DNA of 44,339 nucleotides from Planctomycetaceae bacterium (GCA_902630355.1 CACOUL010000020.1:1-44339), one strand, 5' to 3'; shown: positions 1-8,711, counted from the stretch's first letter. Program-made: numbers and translations. Notes: generated by a model from the letters alone, not told the origin.

Positions 1-2
1 AA

Positions 3-227
3 GGCGACCGGGTCAGCGGGACACTACTCGCAAAATTTGATCGTCCGTTGCCGGCAGGAGTCACCGCCGTGGACGCCGAAAACTGGGCACCGCGTGCCGA
101 GGCCGTGGCAGAGATCGGAAGGCAAGCGATTGCGCAGGGGCAGAGTGACAGTCATTGGGAATTTTCGCCACACTACTATCGACTGAGCGCTGCGGAAGAA
201 AAACGGCAATCCACGGCTACCGATTAG
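3..227 (+). CDS. tsaB: TsaB C-terminal end (5' truncated by window edge)
   Basis: This is the C-terminal 74 residues of a reading frame that enters from outside the window. It ends in SPHYYRLSAAEEKR, which fits the typical TsaB ending (P-x-Y-x-R-x-S-x-AE-K), preceded by an Ala-rich helix (AEAVAEIGRQAIAQGQ) at the place where TsaB has one. TsaB is the inactive scaffold partner of TsaD in making the N6-threonylcarbamoyl modification of tRNA A37, in the cytoplasm. The catalytic-fold N-terminus is off the window, so the call rests on the tail alone. It runs convergently into the membrane protein at 253-1260, with a hairpin between the stops. Confidence 0.7.
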   Translation, partial: GDRVSGTLLAKFDRPLPAGVTAVDAENWAPRAEAVAEIGRQAIAQGQSDSHWEFSPHYYRLSAAEEKRQSTATD

Positions 228-229
228 CA

Positions 230-249
230 ACAAGTCGGTTCCGGCTTGT
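230..249. terminator. Stem-loop between convergent genes
   Basis: ACAAGTCG (230-237) pairs with CGGCTTGT (242-249) around a GTTC loop: eight base pairs with one G-U. It lies between the tsaB stop and the stop of the convergent membrane-protein gene. There is no clear T tract on either side, so it may be a bidirectional transcript-end hairpin rather than a canonical intrinsic terminator. Confidence 0.4.
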
Positions 250-252
250 GAT

Positions 253-1260
253 TCAGCCGGATGTGCCTTCGGAAAAATCTTTACTCTCTCCCACGAGAGG
301 CTTGCCCAGGAAGACGGGGATGCCACCAACCGCCACAAGGATCGTCACTAGCCGATAGGCCAGCGACACGAGCAAGCCAAGGGCGCTGGAAAACCCGAAC
401 AGGCGGTAGAGGGAGGCAAGGGTCGCCTCCAAAGCACCGAGCCCCCCCATCGGTAACGGAACGGCCGTCGCGAAGAGCGCAAGAGGGACCATCACAAAAA
501 GCTGTGCGAAGTTTGGCCCCTCCCCCGGCAATCCGGTCGCAATGAGCCAAAAGCCGATGACCGTCAACAGTTGCGTCCCGAGCGTGATCAGAGTGGCAAC
601 AAGTAAAGTGCGCCGATGCTGTGAATACCGGGCAAGAGCAACGATGATCTGTTCCAGGTATTTCCCGACTCGCGGAATTGTCGAGACGCGCAGCGCGACG
701 CGTCCGCGTGCGAACTGTCGCGGAAAACAAAAACCGAGCGTCGCCAACAAAAAACCACCGATCGATAAAATGAGCAATAAGTAAAGTGACTCCGTCGCCT
801 GATGCGCTTCGGCGAAATACCCTTTCCAGATCACAAGTCCGACCGCTGCCAGGAGAAGAAGCCCGTAGAGGCCGACCAAGCGATCGACCAAGACACTCAT
901 CACCGCTTCGGTTCGACATCCGGCGTGATCGCGCGCCAGGAGAAACGCCTTGAAGATATCGCCTCCCACCACACCGAGTGCGAAAAAATTTACAACATAG
1001 CCCATGTAGCCCAGGCGAATGGCCTCGCGCAGGGTGAAGCGAATTTCTAACACGCGCACGAGCAAATACCAGCGAAAAAAAGTAAATAACGTGGCGGAGA
1101 GGAGTACGAGGCCGGCCAACCCTAAGCGAAGCCAATTCTTTTCTTCGCGCTGCAACTGCTTATAGACCTCGGCATCCGTTTGAAACGTCGACCAGAGGAG
1201 GTACGCGATAATGCTCACCGCAAGGGCAATCTTGACGCCGAAGATAAGCCAACGTTTCAT
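253..1260 (-). CDS. UPF0104 / LPG-synthase-TM-like integral membrane protein
   Basis: This 335-residue polytopic inner-membrane protein has about eight hydrophobic segments, for example KIALAVSIIAYLLW near residues 9-22, and conserved glycines as in GYVVNFFALGVVGGDIFK. That stretch and PLPMGGLGALEATLASLY near the C-terminus are hallmarks of the family of flippase-like domains of lysylphosphatidylglycerol synthase (UPF0104). Family members are thought to move or handle lipids; the substrate here cannot be read from the sequence. The frame stays open upstream to 1353, but ATG at 1260 is preferred because it puts KRWLIF directly before the first membrane helix. The extra residues of the longer form are polar and would overlap the promoter of the tRNA-Ala gene. 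Confidence 0.75.
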   Translation of the reverse strand: MKRWLIFGVKIALAVSIIAYLLWSTFQTDAEVYKQLQREEKNWLRLGLAGLVLLSATLFTFFRWYLLVRVLEIRFTLREAIRLGYMGYVVNFFALGVVGGDIFKAFLLARDHAGCRTEAVMSVLVDRLVGLYGLLLLAAVGLVIWKGYFAEAHQATESLYLLLILSIGGFLLATLGFCFPRQFARGRVALRVSTIPRVGKYLEQIIVALARYSQHRRTLLVATLITLGTQLLTVIGFWLIATGLPGEGPNFAQLFVMVPLALFATAVPLPMGGLGALEATLASLYRLFGFSSALGLLVSLAYRLVTILVAVGGIPVFLGKPLVGESKDFSEGTSG

Positions 1261-1315
1261 AAAACAGCCGTAATTGCGTCTTCGCTTTTGAATTCCATCC
1301 GGCGCGCATTGTCCG

Positions 1316-1344
1316 TTGACAGTTTCCCTCTGCGTTGATAGAGT
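1316..1344 (+). promoter_or_regulatory. Sigma-70-type promoter upstream of tRNA-Ala
   Basis: A perfect -35 box TTGACA (1316-1321) is followed after exactly 17 bases by TAGAGT (1339-1344), which matches four of six positions of TATAAT. The next plus-strand gene is tRNA-Ala, 73 bases downstream. It overlaps the 5' leader of the divergent membrane-protein gene. Confidence 0.5.
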
Positions 1345-1417
1345 TTTTGGCATGCCTTGGCAATGCCGAGCGGGCAGGTACGACGCGATTCGGTGGCCCG
1401 ATAGGCGTGCGATTTCC

Positions 1418-1490
1418 GGGGGATTAGCTCAGTTGGGAGAGCGTCTGGCTGGCAGCCAGAAGGTCAGCGGTTCGAGCCCGCTATCCTCCA
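1418..1490 (+). tRNA. tRNA-Ala(GGC)
   Basis: A complete 73-base cloverleaf. The acceptor stem GGGGGAT/ATCCTCC contains the G3-U70 wobble pair that is the alanine identity element. The anticodon stem is TCTGG/CCAGA, and its CTGGCAG loop gives anticodon GGC. The T-arm has GGTTCGAGCCC. The discriminator is A, and the 3' CCA is not encoded (followed by CTTAA), so it must be added by nucleotidyltransferase. Confidence 0.95.
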
Positions 1491-1719
1491 CTTAACAAAC
1501 CGACTCTGCGGTCGCCTCGCTTTTGCTTGAACCGATCTGTCGCTCGCACGGTGCTAGCGTTTCTCGATCGGGCGGTTTGCATCCTTCTTTGCAGCACTCT
1601 GCGACTGTACGCAACGATAGCACTCTCGATGAAAACGCTCTGGCACCTTCGTTCGAGCATCTGCTAGACTCCCGCCCCCGATGGTGCCCTCTCCCCTGTC
1701 CTTCATGAACTTCTGTTCC

Positions 1720-2877
1720 ATGCCAAGACTCCTCCTCTCCATTGTGTTCCTGCTCACCCTTGCCTATGGGCTGATGACGCCCCAATCGTCCCTGGCGGCC
1801 CCCTCCTGGTGGAATCGTTTATGGGGTTCGGGGGACTCCGCTTCTGTCGACAGCGATGCGCTGCAGAAAACCTATCAGTTGACCGATGAGCAGGGACCCT
1901 GGATGATCATGGCGCTTTCATTCCGCGGTCCCGACGCCATGAAAGATGCAGTTCAAACGACACAAGAACTCCGCAAAAAACACAAACTGGACACCTACAT
2001 CCATCAGCAATCATACGACTTCTCCGAGTCATTCGTCGGCAGGGGCGTTGATCGTTTCGGCAAGCCCCGGCAGATGCGACATCATCAAAACACAGCATTC
2101 GAGGAAGTGGCTATTCTGGTGGGCAACTACGCTTCGGTGAACGATCCGGTCGCCCAGCGGGATCTCGAAAAACTCAAGTCGTTATCGCTCGATTCACTGA
2201 GTAAAGAAGAAAAAAAACAAAGTCGCTCGTTTGATGAATTGAGACGCATTCAGAATGAATTACTTAAAAAAGATAAAGGTCGCACCGATGGCGTAATGAA
2301 GCTTGCGTTTATTACAACCAATCCTCTATTGCCGGATGAATATTTCCGGCCTCAGGGTGTTGATCACTTCGTCGCCCAACTCAACGAGGACATTGAGCAC
2401 AGTCTGCTGGAAAACTCGGGGAAATATACTGTGAAGGTTGCAACCTTTACCGGATTCTCTGCCGTGAATCCGAAGCATATCCGGGATGTGCAAGAAAGAG
2501 GCATGCAGTCGAGTCGTCTGGAAAAGGGGGCGATAAAAGCCCATCGACTCACGATCGCGCTTCGCGCCAAGGGCTACGATGCCTACCAATTTCACGATCG
2601 TAAACAGAGCATCGTAACGGTGGGGAACTTTCCGACACCGGGCAATCGCCTCGACAATGGAAAATTTCGCTATGCACCCGAAGTTCAGGACACGATTGAG
2701 AGATTTTCTGCCAAGCAGAAAGCGCCAACAGGCGAACTGCAGCACCCGGGCTTGCAAACGGGCATCGCACCCGAGACACTGCTGGGGATTCCTTTCGATA
2801 TTCAGCCCGTGCTGATCCCCGTGCCTCAGCGATCTGTGAGCAGTGATTTTGCGAGGCGGTCTTACGATACACCATAA
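1720..2877 (+). CDS. Secreted protein of unknown function, SPOR-like repeats suspected
   Basis: I do not recognise the family. The 385-residue product starts with a clean signal peptide (MPRLLLSIVFLLTLAYGL, cleavage after about SLAA), so it should be exported. Two regions look alike in layout: around residues 50-135 (WMIMALSFRGPDA, then VAILVGNYASVNDP) and around 225-325 (VKVATFTGFSAVNP, then SIVTVGNFPTPGNR). Each runs from a beta strand to helical residues that include AL/ELR-K, and then to a V-x-VG-x-F/Y strand, the pattern of SPOR-type domains. That similarity is inferred by eye. The frame is open from 1681, but ATG at 1720 places the signal peptide at the very N-terminus; no strong Shine-Dalgarno decides it. 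rdgB follows after six bases, suggesting an operon. Confidence 0.7.
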   Translation: MPRLLLSIVFLLTLAYGLMTPQSSLAAPSWWNRLWGSGDSASVDSDALQKTYQLTDEQGPWMIMALSFRGPDAMKDAVQTTQELRKKHKLDTYIHQQSYDFSESFVGRGVDRFGKPRQMRHHQNTAFEEVAILVGNYASVNDPVAQRDLEKLKSLSLDSLSKEEKKQSRSFDELRRIQNELLKKDKGRTDGVMKLAFITTNPLLPDEYFRPQGVDHFVAQLNEDIEHSLLENSGKYTVKVATFTGFSAVNPKHIRDVQERGMQSSRLEKGAIKAHRLTIALRAKGYDAYQFHDRKQSIVTVGNFPTPGNRLDNGKFRYAPEVQDTIERFSAKQKAPTGELQHPGLQTGIAPETLLGIPFDIQPVLIPVPQRSVSSDFARRSYDTP

Positions 2878-2883
2878 AACAAC

Positions 2884-3513
2884 ATGCCCCACCTTCCTCT
2901 GTTGGTCCTCGGCACGCACAACGCAAAAAAGGGAGGGGAACTGGTGGCTCTCTTGGAATCGCTACCGATCCAAGTCCGCACTCTCGCTGATTATCCGCAA
3001 GCGATCGATGTGATCGAAGATGGAACGTCGTTTGCGGAAAATGCAGAAAAAAAAGCATGTCAACAGGCACGCCATCTCGACTGTTGGGTCCTCGGTGAGG
3101 ATAGCGGATTGTGCGTTGACGCACTTGAGGGACAACCGGGGATTTATTCCGCAAGGTTTTCCGGCAGCGAGGCAACGGACGAAAAAAACAACGCATTGCT
3201 GCTCGAAAAAATGCGAGCGATCGAGGACGGCAAACGACAGGCACACTACGTCTGCCACATCGTTATTTCCGATCCAGAAGGTATCGTCCATGGAACGAGT
3301 ACCAGTCGCTGCCAAGGATGGATCCGTCGGACGGAAGTTGGCCACAACGGATTCGGGTACGATCCCCTGTTCGAAATTCGTGAGTACCACCGCACCTTTG
3401 GCGAACTCGGTGGCCATTTGAAAAGCGCGATCAGCCATCGCGCGCGAGCGGTCTCTCTGATTGTTCCCAAAATACGAAAACTTTTGCGGCGCGGAGTTTT
3501 ACCAACAGCATGA
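2884..3513 (+). CDS. rdgB: RdgB/HAM1-type non-canonical purine NTP pyrophosphatase
   Basis: A 209-residue house-cleaning enzyme that hydrolyses ITP, dITP and XTP to monophosphates so that deaminated purines stay out of DNA and RNA. The family motifs are in order: GTHNAKKGGEL at the N-terminus (usual T-x-N-x-x-K), SFAENAEKKA, EDSGLCVDALEGQPGIYSAR with the catalytic acidic DSG, GHNGFGYDPLFE and the terminal SHRARA. Length matches the family (about 190-210). The ATGA at 3510-3513 overlaps its stop with the start of the next gene, so the two are probably translationally coupled. Confidence 0.93.
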   Translation: MPHLPLLVLGTHNAKKGGELVALLESLPIQVRTLADYPQAIDVIEDGTSFAENAEKKACQQARHLDCWVLGEDSGLCVDALEGQPGIYSARFSGSEATDEKNNALLLEKMRAIEDGKRQAHYVCHIVISDPEGIVHGTSTSRCQGWIRRTEVGHNGFGYDPLFEIREYHRTFGELGGHLKSAISHRARAVSLIVPKIRKLLRRGVLPTA

Positions 3514-3920
3514 TCGCAGTTGATCGGCCACGTTACGCCTCCGTCTGTGTTTTCCTACTCGGCTACGTGATCACCATGGCCACAATATTCTACGGATTGG
3601 TTTCGGCCCGCGAAGACCAGCGAGGGCGATCGTCGGGCGAGGCCAAAGCCGCATGGACCGAGTGGCGCGAGGCGGCAGCCGAGCAAGCGTCGCCAGAGGG
3701 CCCTGTTCAGCGCAAAATACCGAAGAGTCCCCTGCCGCCGATTCGAGTGCTGCTCCTGCACCATTTTGGAACCATGATGGCCGGAGCCCTTGTCTTTGGC
3801 AGCATCCTTTATGGAATGTTCTGCTTTCTCGTACGTGGCATGCTCATCCGCAGTCATGTGCTCTCGGAGCCGCAGTACGACGGGGTGGCTGATCCTCCCC
3901 CCGAGGATGCACCCGATTGA
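3510..3920 (+). CDS. Small membrane protein, two transmembrane segments
   Basis: I do not recognise this 136-residue protein. It has one hydrophobic helix at about residues 9-31 (ASVCVFLLGYVITMATIFYG) and a second at about 85-107 (FGTMMAGALVFGSILYGMF). A charged, Glu/Ala-rich linker separates them and the C-terminus is acidic and Pro-rich (ADPPPEDAPD). It shares an ATGA overlap with rdgB and is the last gene before a strong intrinsic terminator, so it ends the transcription unit that begins with the secreted protein at 1720. The reading frame is well supported by the overlap and its two clean helices; its function is unknown. Confidence 0.65.
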   Translation: MIAVDRPRYASVCVFLLGYVITMATIFYGLVSAREDQRGRSSGEAKAAWTEWREAAAEQASPEGPVQRKIPKSPLPPIRVLLLHHFGTMMAGALVFGSILYGMFCFLVRGMLIRSHVLSEPQYDGVADPPPEDAPD

Positions 3921-3952
3921 CCCCAACTGCCCTGGGGCTTACGATATTTTGC

Positions 3953-3987
3953 CTGCCTCGCGATGGGCCCGAGGCGGACATTTTTTG
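3953..3987 (+). terminator. Intrinsic terminator before rpsB
   Basis: CTGCCTCG (3953-3960) pairs with CGAGGCGG (3970-3977) around a nine-base loop, eight pairs with one G-U. It is followed by ACA and then TTTTTTGTTTTTTT. This separates the rdgB unit from the rpsB-tsf-pyrH-frr unit. Confidence 0.75.
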
Positions 3988-4085
3988 TTTTTTTCCCGGC
4001 CCGAAACCTTACTCAACGTCGTAGAAGATCGGGCTGTTTGGGTCTGCTTCTCACGGTGTGCCGAAGGTAGGGAGGAGTACGTGTC

Positions 4086-4856
4086 ATGGCCGAGGTATTG
4101 GTCAAACAATTGGTCGAGGCGGGCGTCCATTTCGGACACCGAGCGAGTCGTTGGAACCCGAAGATGGGTCCCTATATCTACGGCCGCCAGAAATTGATCC
4201 ACATCATCGATGTGCGAGAAACGGTCCGTGGGCTTCTCAGGGCCCGCAAATATTTCAAACAAGTCGCAGCTTCTGGAAGCCTCATTCTTTTTGTGGGAAC
4301 CAAGCGTCAAGCGAGCGACACGATCGAACGTGAGGCAAACCGCTGTGGCATGCCTTTTGTCTCCCAGCGTTGGCTGGGGGGAACGTTGACAAACTTCAGA
4401 ACGATTCGCAGTCGACTTGGCCGCCTGGAAGAACTGGAAGAAATTTTAGGCGGGGAGAAAATTCAAAATTACTCGAAAAAAATGCAGTCTTCGCTTCTGA
4501 GAGAAAAGCGAAAAATGTTTCAGAACCTCAACGGTATTCGCACTATGAATCGACTGCCGGAGAGTGTATTTGCCATCGATCCCAACAAAGAGCGTAATTC
4601 CATTCGCGAAGCAACAAAACTCGGAATTACAACCGTATCGCTGATTGATACCGATTGCGACCCCGACCTTGTTGATCTGCCGATACCGGGTAACGACGAC
4701 AGCATTCGCAGCATCGAACTGGTGACGCGCATCATGGCCGATGCAATCCTCGAAGGCAAAGCAGAGGCGGCAGTCGCGGAACATGTGGAAGCGGAGGGCA
4801 GCACGCCTGAAGCACCGACAACTGCAATCGATGTAAAGGGCGCAATCAAGTCCTAG
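4086..4856 (+). CDS. rpsB: 30S ribosomal protein S2
   Basis: A 256-residue S2 of normal bacterial length. It carries the family hallmarks [21 protein letters not shown] at the N-terminus, [29 protein letters not shown] and the C-terminal [18 protein letters not shown] followed by [10 protein letters not shown]2 joins late in 30S assembly at the head-body hinge and helps recruit S1. A clear GGGAGGAG at 4070-4077 precedes the ATG. The 105-base leader after the terminator is the place to look for S2 autoregulation. tsf follows after 104 bases, the universal rpsB-tsf order. Confidence 0.97.
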   Translation: MAEVLVKQLVEAGVHFGHRASRWNPKMGPYIYGRQKLIHIIDVRETVRGLLRARKYFKQVAASGSLILFVGTKRQASDTIEREANRCGMPFVSQRWLGGTLTNFRTIRSRLGRLEELEEILGGEKIQNYSKKMQSSLLREKRKMFQNLNGIRTMNRLPESVFAIDPNKERNSIREATKLGITTVSLIDTDCDPDLVDLPIPGNDDSIRSIELVTRIMADAILEGKAEAAVAEHVEAEGSTPEAPTTAIDVKGAIKS

Positions 4857-4960
4857 CCATCGTGCGAGGATTAAAAATCCAAACAAACCTTTGTGTGTTA
4901 CAACGAATCGAACGACAGCGGGTAAACGATGCCCGGAGGATATGAGGAGTACCAAGAGCT

Positions 4961-5800
4961 ATGGCTGAAATAACAGCAGCGGCAGTCAAATCACTTCGCG
5001 AGCGGACAGGATTGCCGATGATGGATTGCAAAAAGGCGCTTTCCGAAACGGGGGGCGATGAGGAGGCAGCGGTTGAGTCGCTGCGAAAGAAGGGAATCAA
5101 AACCCAGGAAACGAAGATGGGGACACGGGACACTTCCTGTGGAAGGATGGGCATCTACAACGATTTCGATTCAGGCGTCGCTGCGATGGTCGAACTCCAG
5201 TGTGAATCTGCACCCGTCGCCAGTCACGAGGAGTTTGTGGCGCTTGCGAATGACTTGGCGCAACAGCTGGCCACCGGTCCGGGCGCCGCCACACCCGATG
5301 AATTGCTCGATCAACCGTCTCCCAACGGAAGTGGCGTTACGCTACGGGAACAGAAGGACGATCTTTACAATCGTATTCGCGAGGTATTTAAGCTGCGGCG
5401 CATCTTGAGAATCGATGCAAGTTGTGGCGCCTACGCACACCATTCTGGTGTGACGAAAGGGGTCCTCCTGCAGGTAGAAGGTGGAAACGGAGAGACGGCG
5501 AAAGATGTCTGCATGCACATTGCCGCGATGAATCCGAATGCCGTGAATAAAGACGATCTCGATCCCGCACTCGTGGCCAAGGAGCGAGAGATTCTTGCGG
5601 AAGCCGCGCGAAAAGAAGGCAAGCCGGAGGAAATTATCGAAAAGATGATCGACGGCAGAATGCGACAGTTTTATGCACAACAAGTGCTCGAGGAACAGCC
5701 TTTCGTAAAAGACGATAAGCAGACGGTCGGTAAATATGCGAAGGCCGCCGATATGAAGCTGTTGAAATTCGTGCACTGGGAGTTGGGGCAGGACGAGTAA
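4961..5800 (+). CDS. tsf: Elongation factor Ts, with altered TDFVA motif
   Basis: EF-Ts, the nucleotide exchange factor for EF-Tu, 279 residues. The N-terminal UBA-like domain is clear (AAAVKSLRERTGLPMMDCKK). The core follows with two subdomains and ends in MKLLKFVHWELGQDE. In most bacteria the core opens with the motif C/N-E-T-D-F-V-A, whose Asp-Phe pair (Asp80-Phe81 in E. coli) pries Mg-GDP out of EF-Tu. Here residues 81-87 read CESAPVA, so both are replaced. The preceding stretch (MGTRDTSCGRMGIYNDFDSG) also departs from the common AGRVAAEG form. The call is secure from the N-terminal domain, length and position behind rpsB. EF-Tu in this window is also atypical, which may reflect co-evolution. 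Confidence 0.95.
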   Translation: MAEITAAAVKSLRERTGLPMMDCKKALSETGGDEEAAVESLRKKGIKTQETKMGTRDTSCGRMGIYNDFDSGVAAMVELQCESAPVASHEEFVALANDLAQQLATGPGAATPDELLDQPSPNGSGVTLREQKDDLYNRIREVFKLRRILRIDASCGAYAHHSGVTKGVLLQVEGGNGETAKDVCMHIAAMNPNAVNKDDLDPALVAKEREILAEAARKEGKPEEIIEKMIDGRMRQFYAQQVLEEQPFVKDDKQTVGKYAKAADMKLLKFVHWELGQDE

Positions 5801-5901
5801 CCCGGCGATTCAGATGATCCACAATTCACCATCGATGATTTCTGGCCGAAAGCGTCCGCAAGCGTCCGGCCTCCTCATCCTTCCGAAAGGGCACGAGTCG
5901 T

Positions 5902-6672
5902 ATGGCTGCTAACGAAGTTGCCTCAGATGCCGATGTCAAACAGTATGACCGCGTCATTCTCAAACTCTCCGGCGAAAGTTTCTGCGAAGATGGCCACCGC
6001 GGAATTAGCATGGCCGCGGTAACCCACGTGGCGGAGCAAACGATTCAGGCGGCGCGTCAGGGGGTTCAAATTGCGATCGTCATCGGGGGTGGCAACATTC
6101 TCCGCGGTGCGCAGTTCACTGCCGGAAACTCGGTCATCCAGGAAGGGACAGCCCATTACATGGGCATGCTTGCAACCGTTATTAACGGTCTTGCGCTGCA
6201 AGACGCACTCGAGTCGCTAGGAGCCGAAACCCGCTTGTTGACCGCGATCCGTATGGATGGAGTAGCGGAACCGTATATCCGTCGCCGCGCAAAACGACAT
6301 CTGGAAAAGGGACGCATCGTGATCCTTGCCGCGGGGACTGGGAGTCCCTTCGTGACGACCGACACCGCAGCAGCTCAACGCGCGATCGAACTCGAAGCCG
6401 ATGCATTACTCAAGGCAACCCGAGTCGATGGTGTCTATAGCGACGATCCGGAAAAAAATCCGCACGCGATTCTTTATCGAGAATTAAGTTATGAAGCGAT
6501 TCGGGAACAAAATCTTAAAGTGATGGATTCCACAGCGATTGCTCAGTGCATGGAACATCAAATGCCGATTGTCGTTTTTAACTACAATAAAGAAGGATTC
6601 ATCGAGCGGGCAGTCCGGGGTGAGCTGGTAGGCACACAGGTCAGTAGCCAGGCCGTCGTCAAGCAAGGTTAA
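5902..6672 (+). CDS. pyrH: UMP kinase
   Basis: A bacterial-type UMP kinase of the amino-acid-kinase fold, 256 residues, converting UMP to UDP with ATP in pyrimidine synthesis. The motifs are ILKLSGESF (phosphate-binding Lys), [48 protein letters not shown] and the [14 protein letters not shown] loop. The N-terminus is about 15 residues longer than in E. coli. It lies between tsf and frr, the common order. The 101-base gap before it contains a direct repeat (AAGCGTCCG twice, 5850-5868) inside a weak GGCCG/CGGCC stem; no strong ribosome-binding site is seen. Confidence 0.97.
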   Translation: MAANEVASDADVKQYDRVILKLSGESFCEDGHRGISMAAVTHVAEQTIQAARQGVQIAIVIGGGNILRGAQFTAGNSVIQEGTAHYMGMLATVINGLALQDALESLGAETRLLTAIRMDGVAEPYIRRRAKRHLEKGRIVILAAGTGSPFVTTDTAAAQRAIELEADALLKATRVDGVYSDDPEKNPHAILYRELSYEAIREQNLKVMDSTAIAQCMEHQMPIVVFNYNKEGFIERAVRGELVGTQVSSQAVVKQG

Positions 6673-6745
6673 GCAAAACAATGCGGGCGGAGTCGCGATA
6701 CGTCGCTTCGGTCGCAAGAGCCAAGTCGCTTCGAGGGAACATCAA

Positions 6746-7306
6746 ATGGATGCCGATGATATTTTACTCGACGTCGAAGAGCGCATGGAAAAAACCGTGG
6801 ATCGGCTCAAGCATAACTTGGCCGGAATCCGAACCGGTCGCGCGAATCCGGGGCTGGTCGATACGCTGCGGGTGGAGGCATACGGTTCGCCGACGCCACT
6901 GAAACAGTTGGCGAATGTGGGTGCTCCCGAGCCGACCCAAATCGTCATCCGTCCCTTCGATCCGGGAACCATTAAAGACATTGAAAAGGCGATTTTAGCC
7001 TCCGACCTGGGCTACAATCCCCAGAGTGACGGTCGGCTGATCCGGATCAATGTTCCTGCCCTCTCCGGTGAGGTCCGCCGAAAAATGGTGGGGCGTATCA
7101 AAGAACTTGCGGAAGAGGGGAAGGTTTCGATTCGAAATATCCGACGTGATGGTAACAAGGCGGCAGACACTGCAGAGAAAGAAAAGACCCTCAGTGAAGA
7201 CCAGCGAGAGGGCCTCAAGGAAGAAATTCAGGAATTGACCAAAAAGTATGAAAAAATAGTGGTCGAAGCAGCAAAAGACCGCGAGACTGAGGTTCTGGAA
7301 ACCTGA
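6746..7306 (+). CDS. frr: Ribosome recycling factor
   Basis: RRF of 186 residues, the normal length. With EF-G it splits post-termination ribosomes. The hallmarks are EERMEKTVDRLKHNLAGIRTG and RANPGLVDTL at the start of the long helical bundle domain, YGSPTPLKQLANVGAPEP in the hinge and domain II, and the C-terminal helix with VSIRNIRRDGNK. It ends the rpsB-tsf-pyrH-frr cluster. The PhoX-family gene starts only 22 bases later, so read-through transcription is likely. Confidence 0.97.
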   Translation: MDADDILLDVEERMEKTVDRLKHNLAGIRTGRANPGLVDTLRVEAYGSPTPLKQLANVGAPEPTQIVIRPFDPGTIKDIEKAILASDLGYNPQSDGRLIRINVPALSGEVRRKMVGRIKELAEEGKVSIRNIRRDGNKAADTAEKEKTLSEDQREGLKEEIQELTKKYEKIVVEAAKDRETEVLET

Positions 7307-7328
7307 TACGCCACCACGCTCCTCTACT

Positions 7329-8705
7329 ATGATGCTCAACCGCCGAGACTACCTTCGCTCAGCCGGTCTATTCGCCACCGGAATGTTGGGGCTCAATCGC
7401 TACCTCGCAGCGGACGACGCGATCCAGACGGCGCGGGTCGGAAAACTCAAAGTCGATCCGGCAGGAATTCTCGATCTGCCACCGGGATTCGAATACCACA
7501 TCTTCTCGCGGACTGGCGAGGTCATGGATGATGGGCTCCGCGTTCCGGGTCTGCATGATGGCATGATTGCCATGCCTGGGCATAAAGGCATGGTGACACT
7601 CATCCGTAACCACGAAGTCAGTTTTGAGCAGCCCGAATTGAGTGCTTTTGGCGAGAACTATGAATTGCTGGACCGCATCGATCGACGTGCGCTCTACGAC
7701 CCGGGAAAGGAAAGCGGTCCCGCATGCGGAGGCACCACCACCCTTCTCTACGATACGCAGCGACGGGAGTTGCGCGAACATTTTCTCAGTCTCGCAGGTA
7801 CGCTCACTAACTGTGCGGGTGGACCGACACCGTGGGGCACCTGGCTGAGTTGTGAAGAGAATGTAGAGAGGGCGGGACCTCGCGCCGTTCACGACCACGG
7901 ATATGTTTTTGAAGTGAATAAAACGCAACGGGCGGGATTGTCGCCGCCGGTTCCCTGTCGTGCGATGGGACGGTTTCGCCACGAGGCGGTGGCAGTCGAT
8001 CCTCGTACCGGTATCGTCTATCAGACGGAAGATATGGAAGACGGACTGCTCTACCGTTTCGTGCCCGACGCACCGGGCAGGCTCCAGAAGGGAGGACGCC
8101 TCGAAGCGCTTTGCCTCCGCGATCGTCGTGCGGCCTGTGTGAGAAACTGGGCAGACGATCCGGGCCCGGAGACGAAGATCGGAGAAAAACATGCCACCGG
8201 GTGGGTGCCGATTGAAAATGTGGAATCCCCGAACGACGACCTGCGATTCCAGGGCCACCTCGAAAAAGGGGCGACTCAGTTTGCGCGCGCCGAAGGTATC
8301 TGGTACGACGAGGGCATTATCTACTGGGCCTGTACCACTGGCGGCGTCAAGCAATACGGGCAAATCTGGAAATACCAACCGAGTCCGCTGGAGGGGCAAG
8401 CGGGAGAGGAACAAAGTCCCGGAGAACTTCAACTGTTGGTCGAATCCAACGACAACCGCATCCTTCAAAACGCGGACAACCTCACCGTCGCACCATGGGG
8501 TGATTTAGTGGTATGCGAGGACAGTGCACAACGAGATCATCTCGTCGGCATCACGCCGAGTGGGGAATGCTATCGGTTGGCCCGCAATGCCCTGAACGAT
8601 TCTGAACTGACGGGCAGCACATTTTCCGCAGATGGATCGACTCTTTTTCTCAATATCCAGAATCCCGGGATCACGGTGGCTATCACCGGAAATTGGCCTG
8701 TCTAG
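7329..8705 (+). CDS. PhoX/DUF839-family secreted phosphatase-like protein, Tat signal
   Basis: A 458-residue member of the PhoX (DUF839) beta-propeller family. PhoX proteins are Ca/Fe-dependent alkaline phosphatases of the periplasm, though many members are uncharacterised. The N-terminus MMLNRRDYLRSAGLFATGML has the twin-arginine layout R-R-x-Y/F-L followed by a hydrophobic stretch, so export in folded form by Tat is likely. The diagnostic motif NCAGGPTPWGTWLSCEEN is present, along with MGRFRHEAVAVDP and YQTEDMEDGLLYRFVP. Whether the protein is an active phosphatase cannot be judged from the motifs alone. Two adjacent ATGs (7329, 7332) are possible starts. It ends six bases from the stop of the convergent cutA. 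Confidence 0.88.
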   Translation: MMLNRRDYLRSAGLFATGMLGLNRYLAADDAIQTARVGKLKVDPAGILDLPPGFEYHIFSRTGEVMDDGLRVPGLHDGMIAMPGHKGMVTLIRNHEVSFEQPELSAFGENYELLDRIDRRALYDPGKESGPACGGTTTLLYDTQRRELREHFLSLAGTLTNCAGGPTPWGTWLSCEENVERAGPRAVHDHGYVFEVNKTQRAGLSPPVPCRAMGRFRHEAVAVDPRTGIVYQTEDMEDGLLYRFVPDAPGRLQKGGRLEALCLRDRRAACVRNWADDPGPETKIGEKHATGWVPIENVESPNDDLRFQGHLEKGATQFARAEGIWYDEGIIYWACTTGGVKQYGQIWKYQPSPLEGQAGEEQSPGELQLLVESNDNRILQNADNLTVAPWGDLVVCEDSAQRDHLVGITPSGECYRLARNALNDSELTGSTFSADGSTLFLNIQNPGITVAITGNWPV

Positions 8706-8711
8706 CACGCC

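Noticed and set aside
281-1135. 284-codon frame in the membrane-protein gene
   Set aside because: It is a shadow of the UPF0104-like gene in another frame, rich in Arg/Ser/Cys, which is typical of out-of-frame reading.
6681-6902. 73-codon frame before and inside frr
   Set aside because: It overlaps the conserved start of frr in another frame; no family features.
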